A stretch of DNA of 64,000 nucleotides from contig VXAU01004018.1 of assembly GCA_013399695.1 (NCBI GenBank), positions 248,001 through 312,000 on the forward strand. The letters run 5' to 3'. Both the position numbers and the translations under genes were made by a program. The DNA is from Formicarius rufipectus. Lineage: Eukaryota > Chordata > Aves > Passeriformes > Formicariidae. Positions 37,250 to 49,800 of this stretch are shown here, one piece after another (position 1 is the first letter of the stretch; each line of letters starts with the position of its first letter). Below the pieces are notes generated by a model. That model was given only the letters and a program-made list of their open reading frames with translations. It was not told where the DNA came from and did not search any database.

Positions 37250-37480
37250 TTACAAGCCAATTCTGTGCTTAATGCAAGCTGACAAAAGGAGGTTTTTATA
37301 CTGTGCAATAATACCCACTGCCACTCGGTGGAGCAGCAGACACTCCAAGGGCAGCCTGCTCCCGTGGGACACAGCTACTGCTTCCCACACAGAGCAGATG
37401 ACTTGCAGCGGTAACGCTCTTTTCTGCTCCAAGTCCCCCAGCTCCAGCAGTAACTCCTCTCTCGTGGCAGATGTGCAGAT
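37250..37480 (-). CDS. Leucine-rich open frame, possible exon or gene remnant
   Basis: After a TGA at 37481-37483 the minus strand is open for 76 codons to a TAA at 37250. The translation contains TREELLLELGDLEQKRALPL, then SVWEAVAVSHGSRLPLEC, and looks like amphipathic helices of a soluble protein. The block is richer in CpG and GC than its surroundings. A second minus frame (37296-37592) and a plus frame (37203-37514) are also open. A CAG/GCTGAG acceptor lies at about 37501, but its frame differs from this one. No family is recognised. It may be an exon, a relic exon or a CpG-rich regulatory block with incidental coding potential. Confidence 0.2.
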   Translation of the reverse strand: MCTSATREELLLELGDLEQKRALPLQVICSVWEAVAVSHGSRLPLECLLLHRVAVGIIAQYKNLLLSACIKHRIGL

Positions 37481-37599
37481 TCATTGGTATCTCAGCCTGC
37501 AGTGGTCCAGTTAATTTAAACACACACACTGTGGAGAGTAGAGAGCCTGAAGGAGGTGGGAGGGGAAAGCTGGTGGGCTTTGAAGGAAGCACAGCCTGC

Positions 37600-37800
37600 T
37601 AATTTCTGACAAAACTGAGCAAGAGATAGATAAAATTAAATTAGTGATCTATTAAAACATAAATTAGTGAATTGGCAAATGAAACGAAATCTAAAATAAT
37701 CTCCCTAATAGCAATATCTCTGGTGAGCATTAATGCTTATTTTTTTCTTGTGTTTGATGAAGGCATCTATTAATTAAAAATATTTATACAAGGTAGAGGC
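37600..37800. promoter_or_regulatory. AT-rich block with repeated TTAGTGA/TAATTA cores
   Basis: AAATTAGTGA occurs twice (about 37638 and 37661) among several ATTA/TAAT cores. No open frame or repeat family is present. This resembles an enhancer-type element only in composition. Confidence 0.15.
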
Positions 37801-40800
37801 TTGACAGGAATACTCTGTGCAGCTGTTCTTAAGGGAACTGCTTCTGTTAATCAGTTATTTCTGAAGAAAACGCCTCTAGTCTATGCAATGAAGGCAAGAC
37901 TGTACTTCAATAAATCATATTTAAGGCCTGTGCTTTCTAAGTATCCTCTGTGGTTAGAACTGGATGAAGCAGACTGCTTTCTATGGATGATACAATACAC
38001 TTTCCTTTCCATTGTTTAGTTAGCTTGTACTGAAATGAAACCTTCATCTTATCCTCCCCCTCTTTTATCCTCCTTTTATTGTTAACCTTTTATTGAATTG
38101 TTGAACATCCAAGTACAAAAGCAGATGATCTGATATGTATGAATGTATTGTACAAATGAGGAGGACAAAGCTAAACACATTCAATAGCAAGTATGAAAAT
38201 ATTATCAGATATTGAAGCAGGGACAAACTGAGACTGTGTGTCATTAATGAGACTATTCAGAGTAATTTTGATGGTTATGATTCTATTGTCATCCAAGACT
38301 GAGAAGGAATAACTTACCATTTGAAAAAAGAATTGTTAAACATTATACAGCTCTCTGGGGCACTAACTATTTCAGGATTTTCTTGTCTCCCATTTCCTCC
38401 ATTTTCCCCCCATTCTTTTCTCCTCTCTCCTCTTTCCACTGCAATGAAAACATAGAGGATTAGAAGTTGTCCCTGACACAGTTCATTGTAGGGTTGTTAG
38501 TTTTCTCTTTCAGCATTTATTAGTTTGAATTCTGTATGAGGCACCTGTTGGCTGGTGAGAATAAATCAACAGGAAGGTCACAACTGGGTTTGTATTGTAC
38601 TCTTGCCTTTTTAAGCCTGTTGGGAACTCAGTGCTTTGCTGTACTGGAATAAATACTGGAAAGAGCATGAACCACGCTGTTCAACATTGCTTCATTATGT
38701 GAATTGTGTAGGTGCCTTGAACAAAAGTTAAGAGTAAAAAACTGTTGCTAATATTGTAATGATTAACTCAGGCTAGCGAGGGCAGGAGTCTCAGTTCATG
38801 ACACCAGTTAAATAAACCATAGTTGAACTGATGTGTCACAGCTATTGGATATTGCAAAAGGGCACTTGGAGAAATAACCAGGCAAGGTGATGTATGGATG
38901 CAGCTTTCTGAAAGCTGTGATAAAAAGGCCCAGCTGTGCAGTCCATCATGCTTGCTAAGTCAAGGATGGGTGGCATAAAAGCAAATGACGAATGTGTTAA
39001 ATTGCTAAAAAGTGGATCAGGGGGACAGTCTAGGACTTTGACATAATGATTTCTTTTGCTTATGCTACTGCTGTGATAAAACATTGTGGCCAGCCATGTG
39101 GGAACAAGAGAGTAACTACTGCAGGTCTCCCTTTTAAATCCAGGGGACAGAGCTGAAGTGAACTCTGGAGTAAGGAACGTTTCTTTAAGTGAAAGGGAAA
39201 TAAAATGCATTTAAACACATGACTTGACATAATTATGGCTTATGAAAATGTCCAGTTCCCCATGCCCTTTACTACTAACTGCAGTGGGCTTTACAAGGAG
39301 ATCTGTTTCTCAGCAAGAGTGTCCATTTCATTAACACTCCAGTCTACCCATAAGACCACTGCTTGAGGAATAGAATACAAAATCAGTTCCCTTTCTGGGC
39401 TAGGGAGGGAAAGGGAGGCAACCCTTCCAAATCCCAAAGCCTTTGTCACATGGCAGTCAGCTCCACAGGCACTCACTGTCCCATCCCAAGAAGGTGCACC
39501 ATTCCCATGAAAGGAGAATTCAGCACTGATGAGGCCAGAAAGAGGGAACGAGTTACTGTGCTCCATTCCCTGTCCTAAGTCATGCTTATGCACTTTGTTT
39601 GAACATAGCTTAGTATCTAGGAATTTCCTTGAGTTCTTAAGTGCTCAGAAAAATAACCCCTATTCTTTCTTTCTTTCTTTCTTCTGTATGACTCCCAGAC
39701 TCTATTTTTTTTTAATTCATTTTTTCTGTTATTGAAGATACATGTTATAGACACATCTACAACAGTTTGCATCTGTGGCTGGTTATACCTCCTTTTTTTT
39801 TTTCTTTTTCCTTCATGTAAGATACATTTACATATTCAGCTCTGTAATGTTTTATAATCAGCTTGGGTGTTTGATGAAATATTTCTTTTCCTCATGCTGC
39901 TTTTTTCACTGATCCCTGCAGCTTGAAACTTCAGCCAATGCCAAAGTCAAAGCACAGCCAGAACATCCTTTCATGTGCCGAGTGAAAGCATTTAGAGTTG
40001 GAAGTCAAATTCATTCATGACAAAGTTAATGACAAAACTTCCACTGGCTTCAATGAATGTAAGAGTTTTCCAGGTTATTTCAATATATGAAGAGACAAAT
40101 GTTATAATGCAATCTGCTGGAATTTTGCTTAACTTTAAGGAACATTCAAGTGACAGGTAATTATAAATATCAGGAAAAATTTCTTCTTGTCAAACCCAGA
40201 AGAACAGTTTCAAATGTTGGTAAATCAGATTCCCTTTCCCATAAATACAGTGATTTTCCAATTGCAGTTTTACAGATGCTGTATGTACTGCCATGGTAGA
40301 AATATGTATTTTGCAGCTTCAAGAGATTATTCCAGTAATAACAAAGTAAGAACTCCCAAAATTTAAGCATTTGCCCATCATTAACATACAGCATGAATTG
40401 GCCTATTCCCCAGACACTTCATTTAACAATAAGTTCTGATGATACAGACACACTGAGCAGCAAAGCAGAGTGGACAATAGAAAAAAAAGAATCATCAATC
40501 TGTCTCTAAATGTTAGTGAACTGGCACTATTAATGTTTTTTCAGCTCCATTGATGTGCACCATGCTGCATGGAACACATAGAGCCAGCTCACCAGCTCAT
40601 GTAATTTGTCATCTTTCTGAGAAAGTTAATGGATCTGTGGAAGGTTTGCTCCAGGTGAGAATGTCACCCAACATTTAGATGTGACACTGCTTTGATAAGC
40701 TTGCACTATAAAGAAGATGGTGGCAGGCCAGGCAAAAACCTCGTTGTGCAGGCAGAAACGAAGACAACTGTAGTCTGTCAGCACAGGTGAAAGAAGAGGG

Positions 40801-41847
40801 GCTGAAGAACAGAATAATAGTGATAAGTACCAGAATTTTATTTCACTACCCAGGAAAGATCTGAGGCTTTTTGCTGGCCATTTTACAATTCTTTCACTTG
40901 ACTTGTTTACTGATGGAAATGTTTGCCAAGGAACTTTGGAAAAATAGTGACATATGAACAATCTGTTGCGGCATATTGTAGTGGTGGTGTTTGTGCTGCT
41001 ATAGTTACTAAGCTTTTAGCATTTTTGTAATTTGTCTTGAAAAAGCTGGAACTTGGCATGAAGTTTTTGGGTGCCTCTATGTTCAAGTCAGATGGTTTTC
41101 ATATTTTTTGTTACATCTCTCCATGTGAAGAAAAACCTGAAGATATGCTGTGTCAAGGAAAAGGAAAAAGTGTGCTCACATGAAGGAAGAAGCAGAAGGT
41201 GGGAAAAGAACCAAATGCATTGCAAGATTAGGAGAAGCAGGTGCAAGCCTCTTTTCAAGGTGAGAAGAGTATTTATAGCATAATTACAGGTCTTATGTAA
41301 CTGTAATATTAATCAGGTGAGGCAAAAAAGGCCTCGGGATTTCTTGCTTTCATTTGGTTTCTGATCTTACACTAACACTGACCTGCAAGGTAGATTTCCA
41401 CTGTATGGTAAGCAATCAGAACCTCATGTTCAAGTATTCGAACTGCCTTGTGGCTCTGCTGTGGTGGGACACAGAACTACTGACCCAAAATGTGGCAGAA
41501 CAAGCACAAGAGAGTCTGTTAGAAAGAAGTCTAGAGCAGAACTGAAGAACAGGGAAAGAGAGAAGATGGAACAAAACCCAAACAAAGTTCTTAGTGATTA
41601 ATCAAACAACAAGGAGAATCAAACATCATATAAAAATTGGTCATGTGGTCAAAATACAGGTGAGAACCCTATTCAGCACTTCCCAGGGCTGTGTATATGG
41701 GTAGCTCCCATTATTGATACATGCATACAAAGAACTAATTTCCTTTTAGAAGAATAGGCCTGTGTCTTCCCCCTCCCTGAACCACAGCCCACACAGAAAA
41801 TCCTCTGTTCCTGCCAGGAGTCATCCTAAACACACGGAAAATCTCAC
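37801..41847. other. Non-coding stretch
   Basis: No supported gene. It contains a (TTCT)n microsatellite at 39663-39684 and T-rich tracts near 39709 and 39793. Open frames are at most 122 codons (minus, 38842-39210) and show no domain. Confidence 0.5.
39663..39684. repeat. (TTCT)n microsatellite
   Basis: About five TTCT units in a T/C-rich context. Confidence 0.9.
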
Positions 41848-41987
41848 CTGACACATGTTAGATTAGTAAGGCATTTAGGTGGCGTTATGGAAATCTTCAC
41901 TGCTCGAATGTCGTGTCTCATCACAATTCTGCAACAATTTTCCTGACACTTTGAACTTTCCAGAGACTTGTCTGAGGGCGAAGGAGG
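41848..41987 (-). CDS. Candidate exon with the best splice sites in the window
   Basis: Both boundaries are near consensus: acceptor TTCTCTTCTTTCAG before 41987, and donor CAG/GTGAGA after 41848, enclosing 140 nt. Entered in phase 0, all 46 codons are open and Cys-rich (SKCQENCCRIVMRH, then PPKCLTNLTC). Entered in phase 2, as required if it follows the 44373-44418 segment, it gives 21 codons and a stop at 41921-41923, so the cytoplasmic tail would end here. The two readings are mutually exclusive. The strong donor after the stop would then serve an alternative transcript or the phase-0 reading. The family is not recognised, and the block may be a conserved non-coding element. Confidence 0.3.
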
Positions 41988-44372
41988 CTGAAAGAAGAGA
42001 ATTACAGTGCTGTTGATGAACCTGTTAACATCATGCTTGTTCTGTACATCTTAGGGAAGAAAATATATAGATAATTCTATTTGCTTTTGGTGTTTTGCCT
42101 TTCATAGTAGTTTATCATTATAGCAACTTCCAAATTACTGAAAAATAACTGAAAAATTATTCAGGGTATGTTTAACCAGCAGAATTGATTAACTAAGGAA
42201 AACGTAGCTAGAGGTTTGGTGTGATTAAGTGGAATTAGACATGCGTATGTATTGTGAGATATAACCTATCAACATTTGCATGGAAAGAGTAATCTCCTTT
42301 ATTGCACTCCTTGAAATATATCCAGGTCTACATACAAATTATGATGAGGTAGCAATGCATGTATTAGAAACAATTATGAACCAAAAAAACCCCAATGGAT
42401 AGCCCAGACCTCACTGAAGGTTAGAAAGAAAATTCCCTCTGGGAAGTTTATTCCACAATGTATCTTCTAACTTACTCTTTAACAGCTCATGGCAGCCATG
42501 GTTGCATTCTGGATATGGCCCTCCAGTACTATCTTGCAACATGACAACTGTTCTGATGTTCTCCCCATCAGTTCCTGTCCTGCTGTCTCATACCATGAAA
42601 CACAAATTACCCATAAAATAAATAATTCTCTTATTAGTTTTAAAGGTCAAATCAAATGATGTGGAAAATATGCAGTGGTGTGACATATAATTTACATAAT
42701 TGCCACAAAAACACTGCACTAAAGCTGTGTGAAGAAAAAAAAAAAGTAAAAAATCAAGCTTCACTCTGAGGAAAAGCAAATCAGCCAGATTTGCAGTGAA
42801 AGTAAGGGGGGGGCTGTACCACCAGCATAGGAACACCAGCAACCCAAAGATCCCCACTCAGGTCTGGATTTACCTATTTTTCCCACCCCTTTCCCCCAGA
42901 AGGTGCTTACAATGAGAAAAGGAAAACGAGGGAGTAGAATCAGTGCTAGGGGTCTGCCAGTCCCTGCCATCCTTTTTTCCCTTGCCTTGGTTCTCAAGTC
43001 AAGCAGGTAAAGGACTTTGGCTTTTGGATGAAGGTACTGTCAGCACTTCCTTGTCTTCCAGAGCTTGCCATATTTTGTTGATCCTGCTTCTTCTCAGGAC
43101 ACAATTCACTTGGGGATAAGCAGAAGTTTCAAATGCATGTGGTGCAACACCCCAGATCTCAGTAAAAGACGTGCAAAAGCAAGAGCAGCAGCCAATGTGC
43201 TAGTATAGGGAGGACTGAAACTCAGCTTGAAGCACTTCCTAAAAGTCCTCACTTACTAAAACAGACCATAGGTAGACACAGTTAGAATCCATTAAAGAAA
43301 AGTCAAACCCAAACCCACCACACATAAAACAAAATTCGAGCTATTTAAAAGAAAATTTTGAATTTCTCCCAATGCCCTGATACTTTTTGATTACTGAAAC
43401 TGATTAATATGATTGGCTGGGCTTGACTCATGATTTCTACAGGAATCAGACAACTCAAAAAGTTGGTAAGAATCTTGACATATGCCCATTTTTCTTAAAG
43501 TGTAGGGTGCATCCCTCTCCTCTGCCTGCCTGGCACAGCAGTCACTACATCAGGTTTTCTGCTTGGTGCATCTGGCAGCTGACAAAATAATGTTGGTTTC
43601 TGAGCTGAAGACTGCAAGTTGTCCCTATTTGTGTCAGTGAAATATTAACCCCAACTACATACTCAGTTATTACGACTCAGTTGGTTAGTATAACCTCTTG
43701 TGTTCTTATATCTTAATTTATGTGCACTGTATTAACTTTGAATACATTTACTCTGCTTCTTTTTAAAAATTAAGTATTACAAAGACAGTCTTACCCTACT
43801 TTGATTAATTGAGGTTGATCTTACCCTAAAATAATTAAGCTGACAATAGGTGTCTACACATTAGAAAAATGGAGTATGATGTTGAGGAAAAGGTGGCTTA
43901 TTACATTATGTCTACATTTCGGATTTATGACTCAGTTCATTTCATATCATATATATTTATCATCTAGGTTCTTAATAGAACTTTTTAATCAGCAGAAGTG
44001 AGAGAGATCACTTATTCATTTGACATATTACAAATTAATAAAAATGCAATGAATGAGCAAATTCAAATGGTCTTTCACCCCAGAAACCTTTGCTGCTTCT
44101 GAAGTGCAAAGCTCTGTTATGAAATAGAAGAGTTGAAATTCCTTTAGCTACCAATGGGCATTCATCTAAATCACTGCATATATTAAAGGAATCCCCACAA
44201 GGTATCTATTCAAGGTCAAGTTATTTTACATTTCCATAATATTAAAAAGAAGGGAAAAAAGTTATACAATGACACACTGAAAGAGAGCATCAGGTAATTA
44301 AATATGGAACATTTGTGATCTGGGCATTCAGAAAGCTTTAAATTAATTTTAGAAAAGAGCAATACTGCTCAC
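41988..44372. other. Non-coding stretch, probable intron of the minus-strand candidate gene
   Basis: It lies between two candidate exons. AT-rich, with a G run at about 42806-42812 and no repeat family recognised. Confidence 0.4.
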
Positions 44373-44418
44373 CTCTTTTCCCCCGTCAGATTAACAGCAG
44401 CCTCAAAATACAGCTGAG
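44373..44418 (-). CDS. Candidate 46-nt exon between membrane exon and tail exon
   Basis: The sequence is bounded by a good donor (GAG/GTGAGC) and a modest acceptor (ATAATTCAG, with little pyrimidine tract). It is open in the phase left by the 44754-44933 segment and encodes QLYFEAAVNLTGEK, ending in phase 2. The flanks are unusually CpG-bearing and look conserved, so a regulatory element is an alternative. Its value lies mainly in the phase match to both neighbours. Confidence 0.2.
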
Positions 44419-44753
44419 CTGAATTATAGCGATGTCGTGATAAAGGTCAGTTTGCAAATGGCTATCAGAGACAGCACAGGTGGAAAAAATCCAGGCAATA
44501 CTGATCAATCTTTGGAATATTCTTACAGTCCTGAAATACTACCAGAAATTCATACATAAGATAACTGTGGGAACTTCCTTTTTTCCTAAGCCTTCACAAC
44601 ATTACATATGTGATGATGTGTATTAAAGCACTTAAAGTTTAGGAAACAAACATATTTTTATAAAAATAAATGAATAAAAAAGCCAAGTACTGCATATTCA
44701 AATGCCTAATTTTAACTACTCCATCCCTCCTCAGCCCTAGGCTTTTGTTTTAC

Positions 44754-44933
44754 CTGATGACTTGCTTTGTCTCTGACAGATTTGAAGGGTGAGAGCTGTC
44801 CCCCTTATTAGCACAATACCCAGCACAACCAGTCCTGCAGATGTTGGAATAACAACAACAAACCACAGTCTGAAGTGATGGTTCAAAGAAGGGAAATATT
44901 CCTTGTCATGGAACAGTTGGATCTCTGGTTTTC
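44754..44933 (-). CDS. Candidate transmembrane exon of a type I membrane protein
   Basis: A 180-nt segment on the minus strand, open in one frame only, has a good donor (CATCAG/GTAAAA) and a weak acceptor (CATGTAG). Both ends are phase 1, the arrangement usual for exons of immunoglobulin-superfamily and cytokine-type receptors. The translation runs from an extracellular stalk (KPEIQLFHDKEYFP) to an aromatic-edged helix of about 20 residues (LWFVVVIPTSAGLVVLGIVLI without its last residues), then a basic cytoplasmic start (QICQRQSK). The stalk and helix layout loosely recalls CD80-type B7 proteins, but this is a resemblance only and no gene symbol is justified. An in-frame stop lies five codons before the acceptor. 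The extracellular exons should lie above 45 kb and were not identified. Confidence 0.35.
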
Positions 44934-46624
44934 CTACATGACCATTTCAATGTGGACATAAGAATTTAGGTCTGAGGAAGAGCCTGGATCTGAACAGCCA
45001 TGGACCTTCCTGAAAAGCAGCAACCAAGTGCTCCTAAATGCAAATTCCCTACTCAGCCATCATCACTGCTGATGCTCTATCATCGTTTGGAGGCTGTGAG
45101 TGTAATACTGGTGTTATTTGAACTGGTTTCAATGGTACCACAGCAGTGATTTCTCTCCCTAAGGCTGGTCTTGACAGTAGCTGCTGAGACACCAGAGTCA
45201 GGCCAAGAAAAACATAATTATGGATTATTCTGACAGCTAGTCTGTCAGCAAATTATTGCCTAACCTACACATGGCTCATTCCCAGAAAATGAATAAGACC
45301 CCAAACAGATCATAACCTAATGTATTCCAGTGTAAGAAAAGCCAATTTACTGACCCTTCTCCCACCTGCAGAAGACACCTGATGTAACTTTATTTATGCT
45401 AGAACAGACTGACAGCAGGGAGGAGGAGGAGAAGGAACTTCCAATCTGGTTCATAGATTTCGACTCCTTGGCTAGAGGATGTCAAGGTAATGAGTCCTGA
45501 AGTGAGCTCTGTGAGATGTTTATCTTCTGAGGGCAATGTTATACTTAATTTATTTTTTTTGTGACTAAGCCTCTTGGAAACATTACTTTTTTTTTTCTTT
45601 TCTTTTTATTCAAAGGGGATTCAAACAAAAAGATCCCAGACTAAGCCAACAAATGGAATGGAGCCCTGTGAAGAATATTCACAGCTGTATTTCATGAGCT
45701 GTTGTCTAGATTTTTCTGAGAGGTTTGGGAGCATTTAGCTCAAATAAGCTCTGTGTGAACCAAGGTACAAATGAATAGAGAATGCAGATCGAAGGATACC
45801 ATGCTGACTTGATGGGGTTTCATCATGCACTCACTAGGGTTAACATGGAAGAGTGTTCTGAGCCTTCTGTCACTGTGTTTTATAAGCAGGCTGCAGCAGG
45901 ACTTCTGTCAGTACAAGTTAAATGTACCAAGTGAGGGCAGTATATCATCTGCACAGGAACCTGCTTAGAAAAGGAGTGTGTGTTTGTTCAGTAATATTTT
46001 TTTTTCAGCCTACTAACTTTTCTTTCTCATCAGAATTTTTTTTCCAGCAGATTTTTCCAGCCTGTTACAGAATGGATGTTATGACACACACAAAAAAATC
46101 CAGTCTGCTCTTGTCTGTACAGAACAGAATATCATTCTCTGGCTTAGCCTTTCAATGATCACCAAACAGAGTAGTAAATTATTACTGCAGGAGGTCTGAA
46201 GCAATTTATGCAACGTTTTTCTCATGAAGACCTATTAGTATTTCTCAGCAGTCACAACAGAAAAATATATATTGAATACTTAATTGCTTTTTAGCATTCA
46301 TAGAGTTTTGTGACAAACATGTTAGGAGTTGCCAAATGCATCAGCCAGATGGAGGCGAGGCTGCTGCAGCTCTGTGTTCCCAGGTTCAGTGTACAGAGTA
46401 TGGACATCTATTCCTAATAGGTACGCATAAACACATAGGTATGTCACAAAGATATGCAGAGACACGTGGCCAGTGACAGGGCTCATTGCAGACAAAACCA
46501 CTGAGCACTCACTCAAACAGCAACAACCTCCTTGTTGTCCTCTCTAGTTGAGTGGGATAAAAGTCTGTTGGTGAAAAATATACATACACACACAAATACA
46601 AACATTTATATCTATGTACACCAA
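44934..46624. other. Non-coding stretch
   Basis: It would be the intron upstream of the candidate membrane exon. It holds T-rich tracts near 45552 and 45588-45608 and a CA-rich patch at 46562-46618, and no recognised exon. Confidence 0.45.
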
Positions 46625-46805
46625 GTAACTGGTTTCAGACACTCAGCCTATCCAACAGCTTGCCCTCAATCCTTGCTGTCCCCAGGTGCAGGACCAACAG
46701 CCTCACTCCAGCTCCTGGTCCACAAAGCTCTTGCTTGCACACTAGACATCCTTCCCGTAACTGGTCTTAAGCTCTCAGACTATCCAGTATCTTTCCCTGG
46801 ATCCT
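46625..46805. repeat. Diverged direct repeat, 132-bp spacing
   Basis: The 49-base units 46625-46673 and 46757-46805 align without gaps at roughly three quarters of positions. Both begin GTAACTGGT, share CTATCCA in the middle and end in ATCCT. The intervening sequence is not obviously repeated. This could be a relic of a minisatellite or of one larger duplication. Confidence 0.55.
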
Positions 46806-49800
46806 CTCACCTCTGTTTGCCTCTTGCAGAGACACACAAATGCAAATGGATCCCACTCAGTCAGTGCCCTCAGACTTAGAGATCTAACAATACAGGACGA
46901 ACTGTGCGCTCAGGAGAGCGGTAACTTTTACCCCCCATCTATTTCTCCATGCTGTTCCTTCCCAAAGCACCTTGATCCCTCTCTTTTTCTTTCCTTTGCC
47001 TCCTCCCCTAAGTCAATAAATTTAAACATCAGATTCAAGGCTACCCAGTGCTCCATTTTTCCTGTAGAATGAGGCATCCCACAGTTCCTCAGAGGCACAG
47101 TGAATTAAGAAGTTATATTGTACTGCAGAAACACAAATATTTGTAGTGCTCAGCAATACATTTTCTATGCAACCAATTTAATCCACAAGTTAATATAAAA
47201 TGTTTCTGTTCTGCAGTCTGATTTCACTGTGGCATGCTAGTGCTTTCTGGTTGTAAGATTTATATAGAACTACAAAGGTATCTGAAATCAGTATATTCCC
47301 ATGCTTCTGTATGATATTTTTAAAAAAGAAGCAATTATTTTGTCATGCTCTAACTTACATATAAGGTATAGAACATAGATATTTCTGCACATATGAAAAC
47401 AAAAGTACACAAATGCAATTGAAACTCAAAGATCTTTGGATCATTTGAAATTGAGAGTTTATGAGGTGCTAAAGCTGAGACAGCATCAGTATGCCAGTTT
47501 TGTGGCAGATTGTACAGAAAAGGTTAATTTCAAACTCAGATCCTGTAGTTTCCATGCAGATCTGTTCCTTTTCAACTACTTTCTGATGATTTACTGTAAA
47601 TGAACAACCTGGCATAAAATGGCTCAGTCAAGATGTGAGGCAACAGCTCAAAAACATCAAAGCAATAAGTTTACTGCTTGAATGGCCAAAGATTTCGTTA
47701 TCAGTGTGGTAACAAAATCAACAAGGCAGTTTGGTAAGGAACCTCTACCGCCAACTAATGGGAACAGAAACTCTCTGATGACCCTGAAGGGGATCTTGCT
47801 GTCTGCAGCACTGAGGGTAAGGAAATCAGCAGTTGAAAAGTGCCGAAGAAAGGGGGAAATAAAATCTCGAACAAAATCACAACAACCTAGAAATCAATGT
47901 ACTTCCTAACTCTGGGTCAGTAGGAGACTGTCTTATAAAGGGTCAGGTATCCTGCATGGATCAGACAGTCCCACCCAGGACAGGAATTCACAGAGCAGCA
48001 TGCATCCTTCCTTTTTTCCACCTTTTAAAAAAGATACATGGCAGCCTGCACACACCTTTATGAGAAGTCCTTAATTTCTGGGGATTCCTGAATCAGTTCT
48101 CTCTAACTTTTTCAGTTGGGATCTGTGTACTGTTTAGAAACAAATCTCCCAGCTGTCCTTACAAGATTTACCTTCCTCATGGCATAAGGTTGTCTCAAAG
48201 TGAATGAATAGGGTCCCTGTTGGATGTACTAGACTGGAAGATGATGGCCAAGAAAGTGTCCAAGGTCATTGTCAGTTCACAGAGTCAGGTTAACACCAGG
48301 AAAGCATAACCCAACTCCAGTGCAATATACGCTTTGAGGGAGCAACCACTTGAGAGCACAAGTTGTTTCACTCTGCACATCCCAGCCCTGCTTGGCTCCC
48401 TCACTAACAGTGTGGATTTAGTACAACCAGCAGGCATGTGGCTGGTCCACAAAAGGAAGTGAATGGAAAACAGAGAGGCATGGTGTGGGCAAGGTTGAAT
48501 TATTTCTTTGCACTTCCAGCCATAGAGAGAGTGTAAAGTGACCAAAGCAAACAAATCCCAGCATTGCTGGGCAGTAAATGCCCGTAGCTCTAGGACAGTG
48601 GTTCTTATGCAGGGGCATCAGAGAACGGCCCACTCCAACATGTCTTAAGCTTGACCTTGGGTGCCAATTTAACACCCATCACAGCAAGCATCACACTTGC
48701 ACTGCAGCAGTTTTTAGTTCCATTGGCAACAAGTTTTTTTCTGACCTCATGCTTTCCATGTTAGTATAAAAATAGCTATGCTGGTTTTTTTCATAGCAGC
48801 TACTGCATTATGCTTCAAAACACAGACACAATCAGCTTAGACAAGTGAGACTCTACCACATAGGCACTGCCATGACATAGAAAACAAAAGGAAAATGAAG
48901 GCAGTAGGTAATACCTACTACAGTTTAGATGGGCTGCCTAAACTAGCAGTGACATCTAGGACAGAGAAGGAATTCACAGCATTTTCTAGAAAGAACAGTG
49001 TGTAAAATTAAGACTACATATCATCAGGAAGGAGTTTCAGCTCCTGTAAGGATAACACATAGAGTCAAAGCTATCCTGTCACAGAGAATAAACACCCCTG
49101 AGAGATCAACAGAGCAATACGAAACACGGCCCACCATCAACTTCTCTTTACCAGAATCAGAAAGACATACCAGAAGCACATCCTGGTGAAGGTCAGGTGA
49201 TGACCCATGTGAACCAATCCCCCAATGACACACAGAGGAGAGGACAGAATTTGTGGGAAAGAGCAGCAGCTTCAAAGCAAAGAAAAGCAGCTGCAAGTGG
49301 CAATGAAAGGAAGACGTAAGAGTTCAGACCTTCTCTTGTATGTAACAGAGTTGATGCATGAAAGAGATGTAAGTAAAGACTGAAAACCAAAATGACATCT
49401 TTAAAGGTCTGATCAGGTACTCTTGACATTGAAGTAAATCAGTGGAGATTAAACCTGCTTAAAAGTGCAGACATGGACCCCAAACCTGGCATTAAAAATA
49501 TGTTAGCATTGTTCTGATATTTTTGCCTAAGCTATGTCTGAGAGCACAGGTGGGAAGGGGGCAGCATGTACACTAAATACCAAAGGGGAAACTGGAGAGG
49601 TGGTAGAAAGGCAGGGTAGGAAAGGCAGTGTACTGCAGATGAGGCTGCAAACACCTTTTTCCTCCTCATAGGAAAGGAATTTGCTCTGGGTCCAGCTGAG
49701 CAGCCAGCTGTTCCTCAAAGTGAGACAAAGATTCACCACCTCATGCATTGAGACTAGGCTCAGTATTATTCAGCCAGGCTGAGTTGCAGTTCTGGCTGTA

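Noticed and set aside
40165..40230. Sense CR1 3' fragment
   Set aside because: Only about 20 bases (ATCAGGAAAAATTTCTTC) resemble CR1, and the flanks do not continue the match.
44780..44810. Plus-strand micro-exon (CTCTGACAG to GGTGAGAG)
   Set aside because: It would be about 9 bases long and lies inside the better-supported minus-strand membrane segment.
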